Origin: Flavobacterium pallidum
GTDB lineage: Bacteria; Bacteroidota; Bacteroidia; Flavobacteriales; Flavobacteriaceae
Reading direction: 5' to 3'
NCBI RefSeq assembly: GCF_003097535.1
Contig: NZ_CP029187.1
Span: 2,418,001 to 2,482,000 of the forward strand
Length of the DNA stretch: 64,000 bases
Shown here: positions 35,855 to 42,967 of the stretch, piece after piece
Numbering within the stretch: position 1 is the first letter of the stretch
How the letters are laid out: each line of letters opens with the position of its first letter
Made by a program: the position numbers and the translations under genes
Notes under the pieces: generated by a model
The model's database searches: none
Told to the model about the DNA's origin: nothing
The model's input: only the letters and a program-made list of their open reading frames with translations

Positions 35855-37303
35855 ATGCTATTTAACTCCTTAGGATTTGCCATTTTCCTGCCCATCGTAT
35901 TCATTCTGTATTGGTTTGTGACCAATAAAAGCCTGAAGCTCCAAAACCTGATGCTTGTGATTGCAAGCTATTTTTTTTACTGCTGTTGGGACTGGCGCTT
36001 CGGATTCCTGCTGGCGTTCTCGACAGCGCTCGACTTTTATTCGGGCCTTGCCATTGAGTGCAGCGATACCAAAGCCAGGAAGAAAATGTGGCTGATTATC
36101 AGTGTGACCATTAATCTTGGTTTCCTGTGTTTCTTCAAGTATTACAATTTTTTCATTGAATCGTTTTCCGAATTCGTTGGTAATTTCGGGCTGCATCCGC
36201 ACTTTAGTACGCTGAGTATCATCCTGCCTGTCGGGATCTCATTCTACACGTTCCATGGATTGTCTTATGTTTTTGATATTTATAATGACAAAGCCAAACC
36301 AACGACAAACCTGACCAATTATGCCCTCTTCGTAAGTTTCTTTCCATTGCTTGTTGCCGGGCCTATTGAACGCGCCACGCATTTATTGCCACAGTTTTTC
36401 ACAAGGCGTGAAATGACCTACCACCGTATGGTGGACGGAAGTTTCCAGATCCTTTGGGGATTGTTCAAGAAAGTCGTGATTGCCGATAATGCCGCACAAC
36501 TGGTAGATATCATCTTTCATAAGGAAGGCGGTTCAGCGAGCGTATTTGCATTAGGTCCGATCCTTTTCGCATTCCAGGTGTATGGCGATTTCTCGGGATA
36601 TTCAGACATTGCGCTCGGAACGGCAAAATTGTTCGGCATTGATTTGATGACCAACTTCCGTTATCCTTACTTTTCAAGGGATATTGCTGAATTCTGGAGA
36701 AGATGGCATATTTCCCTCTCTACCTGGTTCCGCGATTACCTTTACATTCCGTTGGGTGGAAATAAGGACGGACTCTGGATCAAGATCCGTAATACGATGA
36801 TTATTTTTACCGTCAGCGGTTTCTGGCATGGCTCGAGCTGGAATTACATCTTCTGGGGGGTGCTTAACGGATTATATGTGGTCCCGCTCATTTTGCGCAA
36901 CAGCCACCGAAAGAATATCGAGATCATTGCCGCCCACAGCGCTTTGCCTTCATTCCGGGATGCTATGGGAGTCATCATCACTTTTGCGTTGACGTGCTTC
37001 GGGTTTATCATTTTCCGTACCGAATCGATGCACCATGCCTTCGAATACATGGGCCACCTTTGCAACCGCTCGATTTTATCAATCCCGAAATTGTCCAGCG
37101 GCCAGAACACCACCATGCTGATCGTATTGGTCATGGTGTCGATACTGTTCATCACTGAATGGTTTTACCGCAGGAAAGAATACGCCTTCCAGGACATTTA
37201 TAAAAGCAGCCTGTGGAAACAGTCTGCCATCATTTTCGTCTTAGTGTTGCTGATTTTCTTCTTTGGTGGAAAGCAGGCAGATTTTATTTATTTCCAATTT
37301 TAA
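35855..37303 (+). CDS. MBOAT family membrane-bound O-acyltransferase
   Basis: The 482-residue product has about ten hydrophobic segments and the MBOAT hallmarks: GISFYTFHGLSYVFDIY, FPLLVAGPIERA, QVYGDFSGYSDIALGTA, WRRWHISLSTWFRDYLYIPLGGN and the catalytic His in VSGFWHGSSWNYIFWG. It is of the AlgI/DltB type, moving acyl (usually acetyl) groups across the membrane onto polysaccharide or teichoic-like polymers. The gene six bases downstream encodes an SGNH-like partner, as in AlgI-AlgJ/AlgX systems. The substrate polymer cannot be told. Confidence 0.93.
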   Translation: MLFNSLGFAIFLPIVFILYWFVTNKSLKLQNLMLVIASYFFYCCWDWRFGFLLAFSTALDFYSGLAIECSDTKARKKMWLIISVTINLGFLCFFKYYNFFIESFSEFVGNFGLHPHFSTLSIILPVGISFYTFHGLSYVFDIYNDKAKPTTNLTNYALFVSFFPLLVAGPIERATHLLPQFFTRREMTYHRMVDGSFQILWGLFKKVVIADNAAQLVDIIFHKEGGSASVFALGPILFAFQVYGDFSGYSDIALGTAKLFGIDLMTNFRYPYFSRDIAEFWRRWHISLSTWFRDYLYIPLGGNKDGLWIKIRNTMIIFTVSGFWHGSSWNYIFWGVLNGLYVVPLILRNSHRKNIEIIAAHSALPSFRDAMGVIITFALTCFGFIIFRTESMHHAFEYMGHLCNRSILSIPKLSSGQNTTMLIVLVMVSILFITEWFYRRKEYAFQDIYKSSLWKQSAIIFVLVLLIFFFGGKQADFIYFQF

Positions 37304-37309
37304 CAGCTT

Positions 37310-38266
37310 ATGAATCCGTCATTAAAACGTTTAGCCATATTCCTTGTTGTCGCCGGATGCACCATACTGCTGGCGATTTACCTGCAAACCTACCTTTACC
37401 GCGTCATGGACAGCAATGACCGCCGTTTTGTATCCATGATGAGTGTGCTCGAGGATAAAAAACAGGACAATGTATTGTTGTTTGGCGACAGCCGCGGCGT
37501 ACTGGGTGTCAATACAAAAGTGGTCAGATCGCACGCCGGAATTGACGTTCCGATGTACAACCTTGCCAATTTCAGCCAGTCGTTATACCAATCGTCTTAT
37601 TTTTATGGGATGATTGAAAAGAATACCAGGATGGTGGTACAATGTACTTCACCGGAATTCTTTGCGACCGATGAGCCGCACCTGATGCCCGAAGTGAAAG
37701 CCATCCCGATGTACTTAAGCGGTTACCGCGTGAATGAGCAGACCAGAAAACTGATCCCGGATTACAACCGGTTCTTCGATAAGCCTGCTTTGGACGGTTA
37801 TTTCGAATGCAGGGAATATTTCAGGAATTACATCACCACTGCCATCAGGCCGATTTTTGATAATGAAAGATATGACCAGTCACTGATGATGGATAAATTC
37901 TTCCCGCACATTTACATCGACCAGAAGTCGCCTAATTATCCTGTGCAGCAAACCGGTTGCAAAAAATACCAACCGGCCAAATATCCCAAGACACAAATCG
38001 AATTCCTTAAGAAAACCAAAGCCTATTTTGATGCAAAAGGCATCGAATATGTCATCATCCTGATGCCGATAAACCCGGATGATTGCAACGACCATCAATT
38101 GGCTTCAGCCAAAACCAAGGAAATGGTGACCAGGGAAACCGGTATCCGTGTGATCGATCTCACGAGCCTTTTGCCTGTAACGGATTTCTATGATGCAGTG
38201 CACGCTAATCATCATGGGGCGGAAGTATTGTCCAAAACGTTGGGGGATAGCCTTAAAAGGAAATAA
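37310..38266 (+). CDS. Membrane-anchored SGNH-hydrolase-like protein, partner of MBOAT
   Basis: The 318-residue product has one N-terminal transmembrane helix (LAIFLVVAGCTILLAIYLQ) and a periplasmic domain. NVLLFGDSRGVLGVN (near residue 51) supplies the block-I Ser of the GDS(L) type, and FYDAVHANHHGAEVL near the end supplies the D-x-x-H of block V. Such proteins take acyl groups from MBOAT partners and place them on extracellular polymers (AlgJ, AlgX and DltD are analogues). The 6-bp gap to the MBOAT gene supports a two-gene operon. Confidence 0.8.
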   Translation: MNPSLKRLAIFLVVAGCTILLAIYLQTYLYRVMDSNDRRFVSMMSVLEDKKQDNVLLFGDSRGVLGVNTKVVRSHAGIDVPMYNLANFSQSLYQSSYFYGMIEKNTRMVVQCTSPEFFATDEPHLMPEVKAIPMYLSGYRVNEQTRKLIPDYNRFFDKPALDGYFECREYFRNYITTAIRPIFDNERYDQSLMMDKFFPHIYIDQKSPNYPVQQTGCKKYQPAKYPKTQIEFLKKTKAYFDAKGIEYVIILMPINPDDCNDHQLASAKTKEMVTRETGIRVIDLTSLLPVTDFYDAVHANHHGAEVLSKTLGDSLKRK

Positions 38267-38353
38267 TAAATGGTACAGTCAGCAGGCTCTAAATAAAAAT
38301 AACGGGTTTTCTTGCAGATATAAATCCGATACTGTATTATTGCAATCCCATTC

Positions 38354-38428
38354 GGGCGATTAGCTCAGCTGGTTCAGAGCACTACCTCGACAAGGTAGGG
38401 GTCACTGGTTCGAACCCAGTATCGCCCA
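38354..38428 (+). tRNA. tRNA-Val, anticodon GAC
   Basis: The cloverleaf is complete: acceptor stem GGGCGAT with ATCGCCC, D-arm GCTC...GAGC, anticodon stem CTACC/GGTAG with loop TCGACAA (anticodon GAC), T-arm ACTGG-TTCGAAC-CCAGT, and discriminator A. The CCA end is not encoded (the next bases are CAA). The GAC anticodon reads GUC and GUU codons. No phage or integrase sequence is seen beside it, so there is no sign that it serves as an attachment site in this window. Confidence 0.96.
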
Positions 38429-38429
38429 C

Positions 38430-38462
38430 AAAAAAACTCCATTGAAAAATGGAGTTTTTTTT
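38430..38462. terminator. Bidirectional intrinsic terminator after tRNA-Val
   Basis: AAAAAACTCCATT (38431-38443) pairs with AATGGAGTTTTTT (38448-38460), loop GAAA. T runs lie on both sides, so it can end the tRNA transcript and the convergent gene at 38466. Confidence 0.88.
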
Positions 38463-38465
38463 ATG

Positions 38466-39110
38466 CTATTTACAATTCTCATCATAAAGGTCGACAATTA
38501 AAGAGAAACCTTTTTCAGCGAGATCTTCCACGGTAATCAAATCAAATAATCCTGGGCAGTCTTTGCCAAAATGAAGGTTTACTTCCTTCTGGATCGACTT
38601 CGTTTTCTTGAGTTTAAAAGAATGACCGCCACCCTTGCCTAATACCATATAAAAATACAATGCGTAATCAACACCTTCTTTTTTAATGAAATACTTTTCG
38701 TTTTCAACGTCTGCATTTGCAAATCCGTTAGGCCCGGCGGCCGGGCTCCAACCCGAATAGGCAGCATACATACTGCACCTTTTGCCTTCCTTGATTACCT
38801 CGAGCCAGAATTTTCTTTTTTCTACCTTGATTTCACTGGTATTGAAAAGCTTGAAGAATGCCACGTAAGTCGAAACAAATTTGACAGGTTTGCCTTTATG
38901 AACAATGTCAATGCTGGCCACATCATTAATACTAAGTTTTTGGGTCTTGCCTTTTTCCTCTGTCCTGTAGCTGACGTTCTTGTCGAGGTAAGCTGGTATC
39001 TCGAGATAACCTTTTTTTGTATTGCCATCGTTCATCGTAACCGTGCCTTCCATAAAACGTGCCATCGCACACAATGGAAGCAGCAATAAAAATAACAAAA
39101 TCTTTCTCAT
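38466..39110 (-). CDS. Secreted hypothetical protein, 214 aa
   Basis: The product has a clear signal peptide (KILLFLLLLPLCAMA) and a beta-rich domain beginning FMEGTVTMNDGNTKKGYLEI, a pattern seen in Bacteroidota exported proteins that start with a 'G-x-V-x-x-x-x-G-x-x-x-x-G-Y-L' strand pair. It has two Cys near the C-terminus (DCPGLF, DENCK) and one at CSMYAAY. I do not recognise a function. It is probably periplasmic or on the outer membrane; there is no T9SS tail and no lipobox. Confidence 0.7.
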   Translation of the reverse strand: MRKILLFLLLLPLCAMARFMEGTVTMNDGNTKKGYLEIPAYLDKNVSYRTEEKGKTQKLSINDVASIDIVHKGKPVKFVSTYVAFFKLFNTSEIKVEKRKFWLEVIKEGKRCSMYAAYSGWSPAAGPNGFANADVENEKYFIKKEGVDYALYFYMVLGKGGGHSFKLKKTKSIQKEVNLHFGKDCPGLFDLITVEDLAEKGFSLIVDLYDENCK

Positions 39111-39120
39111 GGTTGATCAA

Positions 39121-39146
39121 TTAAAAAGCCGGGCTATACCCGGCTC
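39121..39146 (-). terminator. Intrinsic terminator of the BI-1 gene
   Basis: AGCCGGG (39127-39133) pairs with CCCGGCT (39139-39145); on the minus strand the stem is followed by TTTTT. It lies 21 bp after the BI-1 stop. Confidence 0.8.
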
Positions 39147-39166
39147 TATTGGTTTACTTGCTACGA

Positions 39167-39859
39167 TTATTTCCTGCTCATCAAAATCCTGAGTACATAC
39201 CAGAACAAGAGCATCACCGAAGAAAACAACTGCAATGCTGCGCCCACGTATTGCTCGGTGCCATATTGGTCCTTAATCTGGCTGGTTTGATAGAGGATGC
39301 TGCCACTGGCCACAATCACCATTCCTACGGAAAACCACAGCCCAAGTTCGAATCCGAACAGCGCACCGGCAACAATCAATCCCAATGCAATAAATCCGCT
39401 TATGATCAATGCAGATCTCAGGAATGAAAAATCGGTTTTTGTAAAAAATACGACTGCTGTCAACCCGCCGAACATGAATAACGTAATAATGGCCGCCTGG
39501 GTAATTACAGCCGTGCTCCCGGTATAATACATGGCGATAACGAGCATCGGAAGGAAAATCAGCGCTTCTATCAATACGTACAATGCCAATCCCATATACT
39601 GCTGCGAACGCGTGGCCGCAAAAGCGAGTTTGGATGACAACATCGAGCCAAGCCAAAACATCCCGATAATGAACAGCCAGATGAACCTGCCACTGAATAA
39701 ATTGCCAATGACTTCACTCGGCACGGTATTGATCAGGATGGTTTCCACCCCGATAAATGCCAGTATGGCCAACGCAACATGCAAATAAGTCTTTTTGTAA
39801 AATTCCGCTTTCTGTACTTCAGAAGCGTATGCCACCAAAGTCGTGTTTTGGTATTCCAT
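39167..39859 (-). CDS. Bax inhibitor-1/YccA family membrane protein
   Basis: From the ATG at 39859 (MEYQNTTLVAYASEVQKAEF) the 230-residue product has seven hydrophobic segments, with conserved features such as SSKLAFAATRSQQYMGLALYVLIEALIFLP and the last-helix SILYQTSQIKDQYGTEQYVGAALQLFSSVMLLF. BI-1 family members act as pH-sensitive calcium leak channels or as FtsH partners (YccA). The frame is open 30 codons further upstream, but that stretch is not family-like. It is a single gene with its own terminator. Confidence 0.9.
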   Translation of the reverse strand: MEYQNTTLVAYASEVQKAEFYKKTYLHVALAILAFIGVETILINTVPSEVIGNLFSGRFIWLFIIGMFWLGSMLSSKLAFAATRSQQYMGLALYVLIEALIFLPMLVIAMYYTGSTAVITQAAIITLFMFGGLTAVVFFTKTDFSFLRSALIISGFIALGLIVAGALFGFELGLWFSVGMVIVASGSILYQTSQIKDQYGTEQYVGAALQLFSSVMLLFWYVLRILMSRK

Positions 39860-40033
39860 TTTTGTAGTTTTAAAATTTCCCCGAAATGTATGAAAAAGAA
39901 AACAAAAGTGCGAAAAAAGCGGTGTGAAAAAAATGCCAAAAGGCAACAACCAAAAGTCAGGGGTGTCGCCTTATGGAAATCGGCATCCATGTCTTTTGGC
40001 TGTTGCCTGGGAGAAATCAGTTTATTTACCTGA

Positions 40034-40378
40034 TTATAAATCCCTGCCCGGAGAAGACCTTCTTTCAGATTCACCTGAATCCATGTCTTCGTCCCTGCTT
40101 AAACGCGCTTCATCGTCCTGCTCTTCAGAGGAGGTCGAAGAACCATATCGGGAATTTCCCATATCGCGCTGGCTGTTTTCACTGTCCTGCCAGTTTTCGC
40201 TGCCGCGTTGTTCAGTGCGTGACGAATTCATGGCGCGGTCGTTGTCCTGCATGTCTCTGTTACGGGAAGCTCCTGAGCGGCTTTCGTTTTCCCCTGAACG
40301 CGAAGTTCCCTGTGCGTTCCGTTGGTTTTGGTCCTCGCGATTCCAATCGCGGTTTCCATTGTTGTTGTTAGATTCCAT
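40034..40378 (-). CDS. Small intrinsically disordered hydrophilic protein
   Basis: From the ATG at 40378 the 114-residue product consists almost wholly of N, S, R, E, D, Q and G (starts MESNNNNGNRDWNREDQNQR) with no hydrophobic core. No family is recognised. Composition recalls hydrophilins made under osmotic or desiccation stress, which is inference. It is followed upstream on the same strand by a Lys/Thr-rich micro-peptide gene and lies beside the ferritin-like YciE/F gene, so this may be a small stress locus. A hydrophobic antisense frame over the same region is taken as a shadow. Confidence 0.5.
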   Translation of the reverse strand: MESNNNNGNRDWNREDQNQRNAQGTSRSGENESRSGASRNRDMQDNDRAMNSSRTEQRGSENWQDSENSQRDMGNSRYGSSTSSEEQDDEARLSRDEDMDSGESERRSSPGRDL

Positions 40379-40402
40379 TGTTGCGTGTTTTAAGGTTAAC
40401 AA

Positions 40403-40519
40403 TTACTTTTTGGTCGTCCCTTTACCTGATTTGGTATCGGTTTTTGTGGTTGACTTTTTAGTAGTCGGCTTTGTTGATGCGGCACCGGTTTTGGTGTCTT
40501 TTGACATTGGAGTTTTCAT
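40403..40519 (-). CDS. Lys/Thr-rich micro-peptide, 38 aa (histone-H1-tail-like)
   Basis: ATG at 40519 to TAA at 40403 gives 38 residues beginning MKTPMSKDTKTGAASTKP and ending KSGKGTTKK. Thirteen of 38 residues are Lys and eleven Thr. The composition matches the N-terminal tail of the ferritin-like protein at 40738. Such tails bind nucleic acids without sequence preference. Spacing (24 bp) and strand fit a two-gene operon with the disordered 114-aa protein. Being short and low in complexity, it could be a chance frame, but the skewed composition and position argue against that. Confidence 0.45.
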   Translation of the reverse strand: MKTPMSKDTKTGAASTKPTTKKSTTKTDTKSGKGTTKK

Positions 40520-40737
40520 AATTGAAAAGTATTTGTGGTTAATAATATTCCAAAACTACAACAACGATTTAGCGTTGTTTTACACTTTATTATCAGTGGG
40601 TTACAGGATTTCCATTTTAACATTCAATACTGGTGAGCTTAAAATCTTGTAACCTTGCGGCCCAAAAACATAAGTTTTCCTTCGGCTAAACTTCCATCTT
40701 TGTGATGTTCATTTTAATTATTAAACAACACTATATT

Positions 40738-41385
40738 ATGAAGACAACAACCAAAGCACCGGCAAAAAAAACCGCTGCAACCAAAACCGCTGCAACCAAA
40801 ACTGCCATGACGAAAACGCCTGCTTCGAAGACAGCTGCGTTCAAAACTCCGGCCACGCCTAAAGGAACCGTAAAACCAAAATCGTCTGCCGCTGAAGGCC
40901 TCACCGAATTGTTCGAAGACAGCCTGAAAGACATCTATTGGGCTGAAAAGGCACTCACCAAGGCCCTGCCCAAGATGGCTAAAAATGCCACTTCGGCGGA
41001 ATTGGTAACGGCACTGGAAGACCACCTTGCACAAACCCAGGAGCATGTACAGCGACTGGAAGGTGTATTCAAATCCATCGGACAAAAAGCTGTAGCCAAA
41101 AAATGCGATGCCATGGACGGCCTTATCAAAGAAGGCGAAGGCATCATGGAAGAAACCGAACTCGGTGTAGTACGCGACGCCGGAATCATTGCCGCTTCTC
41201 AAAAGATCGAACATTATGAAATCGCCACTTATGGCACTTTGGCTGCTTTCGCTAAGACATTGGGCCATGATGAGGCACTGCAATTGCTTGTCATGACTTT
41301 GGAAGAGGAAAAGCAGGCAGACTCGCTGCTGACACAGATCGCCGAATCGCATATCAATCTTGACGCTGCCGCAGAAGATAAATAA
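40738..41385 (+). CDS. YciE/YciF (DUF892) ferritin-like protein with a basic N-terminal tail
   Basis: The ATG at 40738 gives 215 residues. The first 55 form a Lys/Thr/Ala/Pro tail (KTTTKAPAKKTAATKTAATK and PASKTAAFKTPATPKG) like histone H1 tails. The rest is a four-helix ferritin-like domain of the YciE/YciF family: ELFEDSLKDIYWAEKALTKAL, LEDHLAQTQEHVQRLE, IAASQKIEHYEIATYGTL and LEEEKQADSLLTQIA, with Glu and His residues suited to a di-iron site. The family is induced by stress in enterobacteria. The tail suggests a Dps-like role, shielding DNA near an iron-oxidising centre; this is inference. Confidence 0.88.
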   Translation: MKTTTKAPAKKTAATKTAATKTAMTKTPASKTAAFKTPATPKGTVKPKSSAAEGLTELFEDSLKDIYWAEKALTKALPKMAKNATSAELVTALEDHLAQTQEHVQRLEGVFKSIGQKAVAKKCDAMDGLIKEGEGIMEETELGVVRDAGIIAASQKIEHYEIATYGTLAAFAKTLGHDEALQLLVMTLEEEKQADSLLTQIAESHINLDAAAEDK

Positions 41386-41414
41386 GCTAAAATCAAATCT
41401 AAAACTCAACGAGG

Positions 41415-41445
41415 AAGCCTGTCTGTATTTGACAGGCTTTTTTTA
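41415..41445 (+). terminator. Intrinsic terminator of the YciE/F gene
   Basis: AAGCCTGTC (41415-41423) pairs with GACAGGCTT (41431-41439), loop TGTATTT, followed by a T run. Confidence 0.9.
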
Positions 41446-41532
41446 TGATGCAGTGCAGGGTTTTCAATCAGGGATAGTGCAGCCGATTGTTTTGGTTTTT
41501 TATATCTTTAACCGAATCTAATTCCGTTTCCT

Positions 41533-42396
41533 ATGAGAAGACTATTGTTACTCGTTGCTGTTTTTTTGATTTCCGCCACTTCATTCGCTGCAAAAGTCGA
41601 CACGCTCGATATCAAAAGCACCGCTATGGACCGCACGCTGCACGCTGCCGTCGCGCTTCCTGATTCTTACGCCAAAAGCAAAGGCAATTATCCTGTATTG
41701 TACTTGCTGCATGGGGCATGGGGCCATTTCAACGACTGGCTGAAGAAGACACCGGATTTGAATACCGTAAAAGACCTCGCCGACAAATACAACATCATCA
41801 TCGTGATGCCGGAAGGGGAAGCCTTTAGTTTTTATATCGACAGCCCCACTTTAAAAACGTCCCAGTTTGAAACGTTCATTACCAAAGAAGTCATTGCCAA
41901 AATCGACGGCACCTACCGCACCATTGCCAACAGGAACGGCCGTGTGATCACTGGTTTATCGATGGGCGGCCATGGCGCGATGTATCTTTCAGTACGCCAC
42001 CCCGACCTGTACTGCGCCGCCGGGAGCATGAGCGGTGCGCTCGATATGGGCACCATCCGCAAAGTAGAATCTGCAGACGAGGTGAATAAAATGTTTAAGG
42101 AGGTCTATGGCCCGGAACCGCCTTCTGATGAAGAACTGAAATCGCATGCCGTAATTGGGATGGTCGATCAATTCAAGGCCAACAACATGCCGCTGATCAT
42201 CGACATCGGCGTGGATGATTTCCTGATTGAATCCAACCGCGAGTTCCACCGCAGGCTGGTATACGAAAAAATCCCACATGATTACATAGAGCGCCCGGGT
42301 GGGCATACATGGCAGTACTGGCAGGATTCGCTGCCGTACCAGGTGTTGTTTTTTTCGAAGGTTTTTAAGGGGAATGGCAGTGCAGTTAAGAATTAG
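41533..42396 (+). CDS. Secreted alpha/beta-hydrolase (esterase D-like)
   Basis: The 287-residue product has a signal peptide (LLLLVAVFLISATSFA) and the features of the putative esterase family (PF00756): YPVLYLLHGAWGHFNDW, a nucleophile elbow GLSMGGHGAMYLSVRHPD (Ser near residue 144), an acidic residue in DIGVDDFLIE and a terminal His in RPGGHTWQYW. It should cleave acyl esters in the periplasm, perhaps feruloyl or acetyl groups on glycans, but the substrate is unknown. It is a single gene converging on two small hypothetical genes. Confidence 0.9.
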   Translation: MRRLLLLVAVFLISATSFAAKVDTLDIKSTAMDRTLHAAVALPDSYAKSKGNYPVLYLLHGAWGHFNDWLKKTPDLNTVKDLADKYNIIIVMPEGEAFSFYIDSPTLKTSQFETFITKEVIAKIDGTYRTIANRNGRVITGLSMGGHGAMYLSVRHPDLYCAAGSMSGALDMGTIRKVESADEVNKMFKEVYGPEPPSDEELKSHAVIGMVDQFKANNMPLIIDIGVDDFLIESNREFHRRLVYEKIPHDYIERPGGHTWQYWQDSLPYQVLFFSKVFKGNGSAVKN

Positions 42397-42470
42397 AAAT
42401 TATGAATTATGAATTACGGTGTCGTCAGTCCTATGCGTGGATTCTAATTCGTAATTCCTAATTATTCATG
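42386..42470. repeat. Word-like repeats (AATTATGAATTA/TAATTCGTAATTC) between convergent genes
   Basis: AGAAATTATGAATTATGAATTAC on the left and ATTCTAATTCGTAATTCC on the right form an imperfect inverted repeat between the convergent esterase and 73-aa genes; the right arm runs to the latter's stop. Same word family as 4536-4613. Confidence 0.5.
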
Positions 42471-42679
42471 CCCGATTTCTTCCGCAGTTGTTCCAGCAAC
42501 GCCGAATAATGCCCGGCTTCCAGCACATCTTCATCGGTGACGGAGTGGTCGAGTATGTCATCTAACATATCAGTAGCTGCTGCGAGTTTCTCACGCGCAT
42601 AATCATAATCCCTGATGCCGATGTGGTCAATAATTTCCTGTACGGCTATTTTTAATTTGATGAATCTGAGTCCGTCCAT
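42458..42679 (-). CDS. Small helical hypothetical protein, 73 aa
   Basis: MDGLRFIKLKIAVQEIIDHI begins an all-helical soluble protein with acidic character (ATDMLDDILDHSVTDEDVLE, then ALLEQLRKKSG). I do not recognise a family. Its start overlaps the end of the upstream 60-aa gene by 28 bp in a different frame, which indicates translational coupling of the two. Confidence 0.55.
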   Translation of the reverse strand: MDGLRFIKLKIAVQEIIDHIGIRDYDYAREKLAAATDMLDDILDHSVTDEDVLEAGHYSALLEQLRKKSGMNN

Positions 42680-42834
42680 GGCGTGGTGTCTTTAGGTGTA
42701 TCCTGATTGTTAAACTTCTTTACTATCGCCGCCAATTTCTCCTTACGCTCCGCAGCGGCTTTTTTGGCTTTCGCCTGAGCTTTGTGGAGCTTGTTGTTAT
42801 GTTTCTGTATGTTGGAAGCGTTGTTGCGTGACAT
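42652..42834 (-). CDS. Small basic hypothetical protein, 60 aa
   Basis: MSRNNASNIQKHNNKLHKAQ opens a Lys/Ala-rich helical stretch (AKAKKAAAERKEKLAAIVKKF) followed by an acidic, polar tail (DTPKDTTPWTDSDSSN). The charge pattern could allow nucleic-acid binding; there is no recognised domain. It is the first gene of a two-gene unit with the 73-aa gene. Confidence 0.55.
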   Translation of the reverse strand: MSRNNASNIQKHNNKLHKAQAKAKKAAAERKEKLAAIVKKFNNQDTPKDTTPWTDSDSSN

Positions 42835-42918
42835 GGTGCAAAGATAATGATTTTCTGCGCTGTGGCGTGTGGCCCTGCCTCAGTACCCAACTTTAACAGG
42901 CTATCACTATTATGATAA

Positions 42919-42957
42919 AAAGAACGCCCCTGCTGGGAGGGGCGCTTTTTTTTTAAA
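42919..42957. terminator. Intrinsic terminator of the Cys-repeat T9SS gene
   Basis: CGCCCCT pairs with AGGGGCG around loop GCTGGG (about 42927-42947). A/T runs lie on both sides, so it can work in both directions; on the minus strand it follows the T9SS stop at 42968. Confidence 0.8.
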
Positions 42958-42967
42958 GAAATGGCGG

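Noticed and set aside
38354..38428. tRNA-Val as attachment site of an integrated element
   Set aside because: No integrase gene and no repeat of the tRNA 3' end were seen in the window; the following genes look like core genes.
39924..40652. Plus-strand frame of 242 aa opposite the disordered protein and micro-peptide genes
   Set aside because: Its Ser/Arg/Phe-rich translation is the mirror of low-complexity genes on the other strand; no start context or family is seen.
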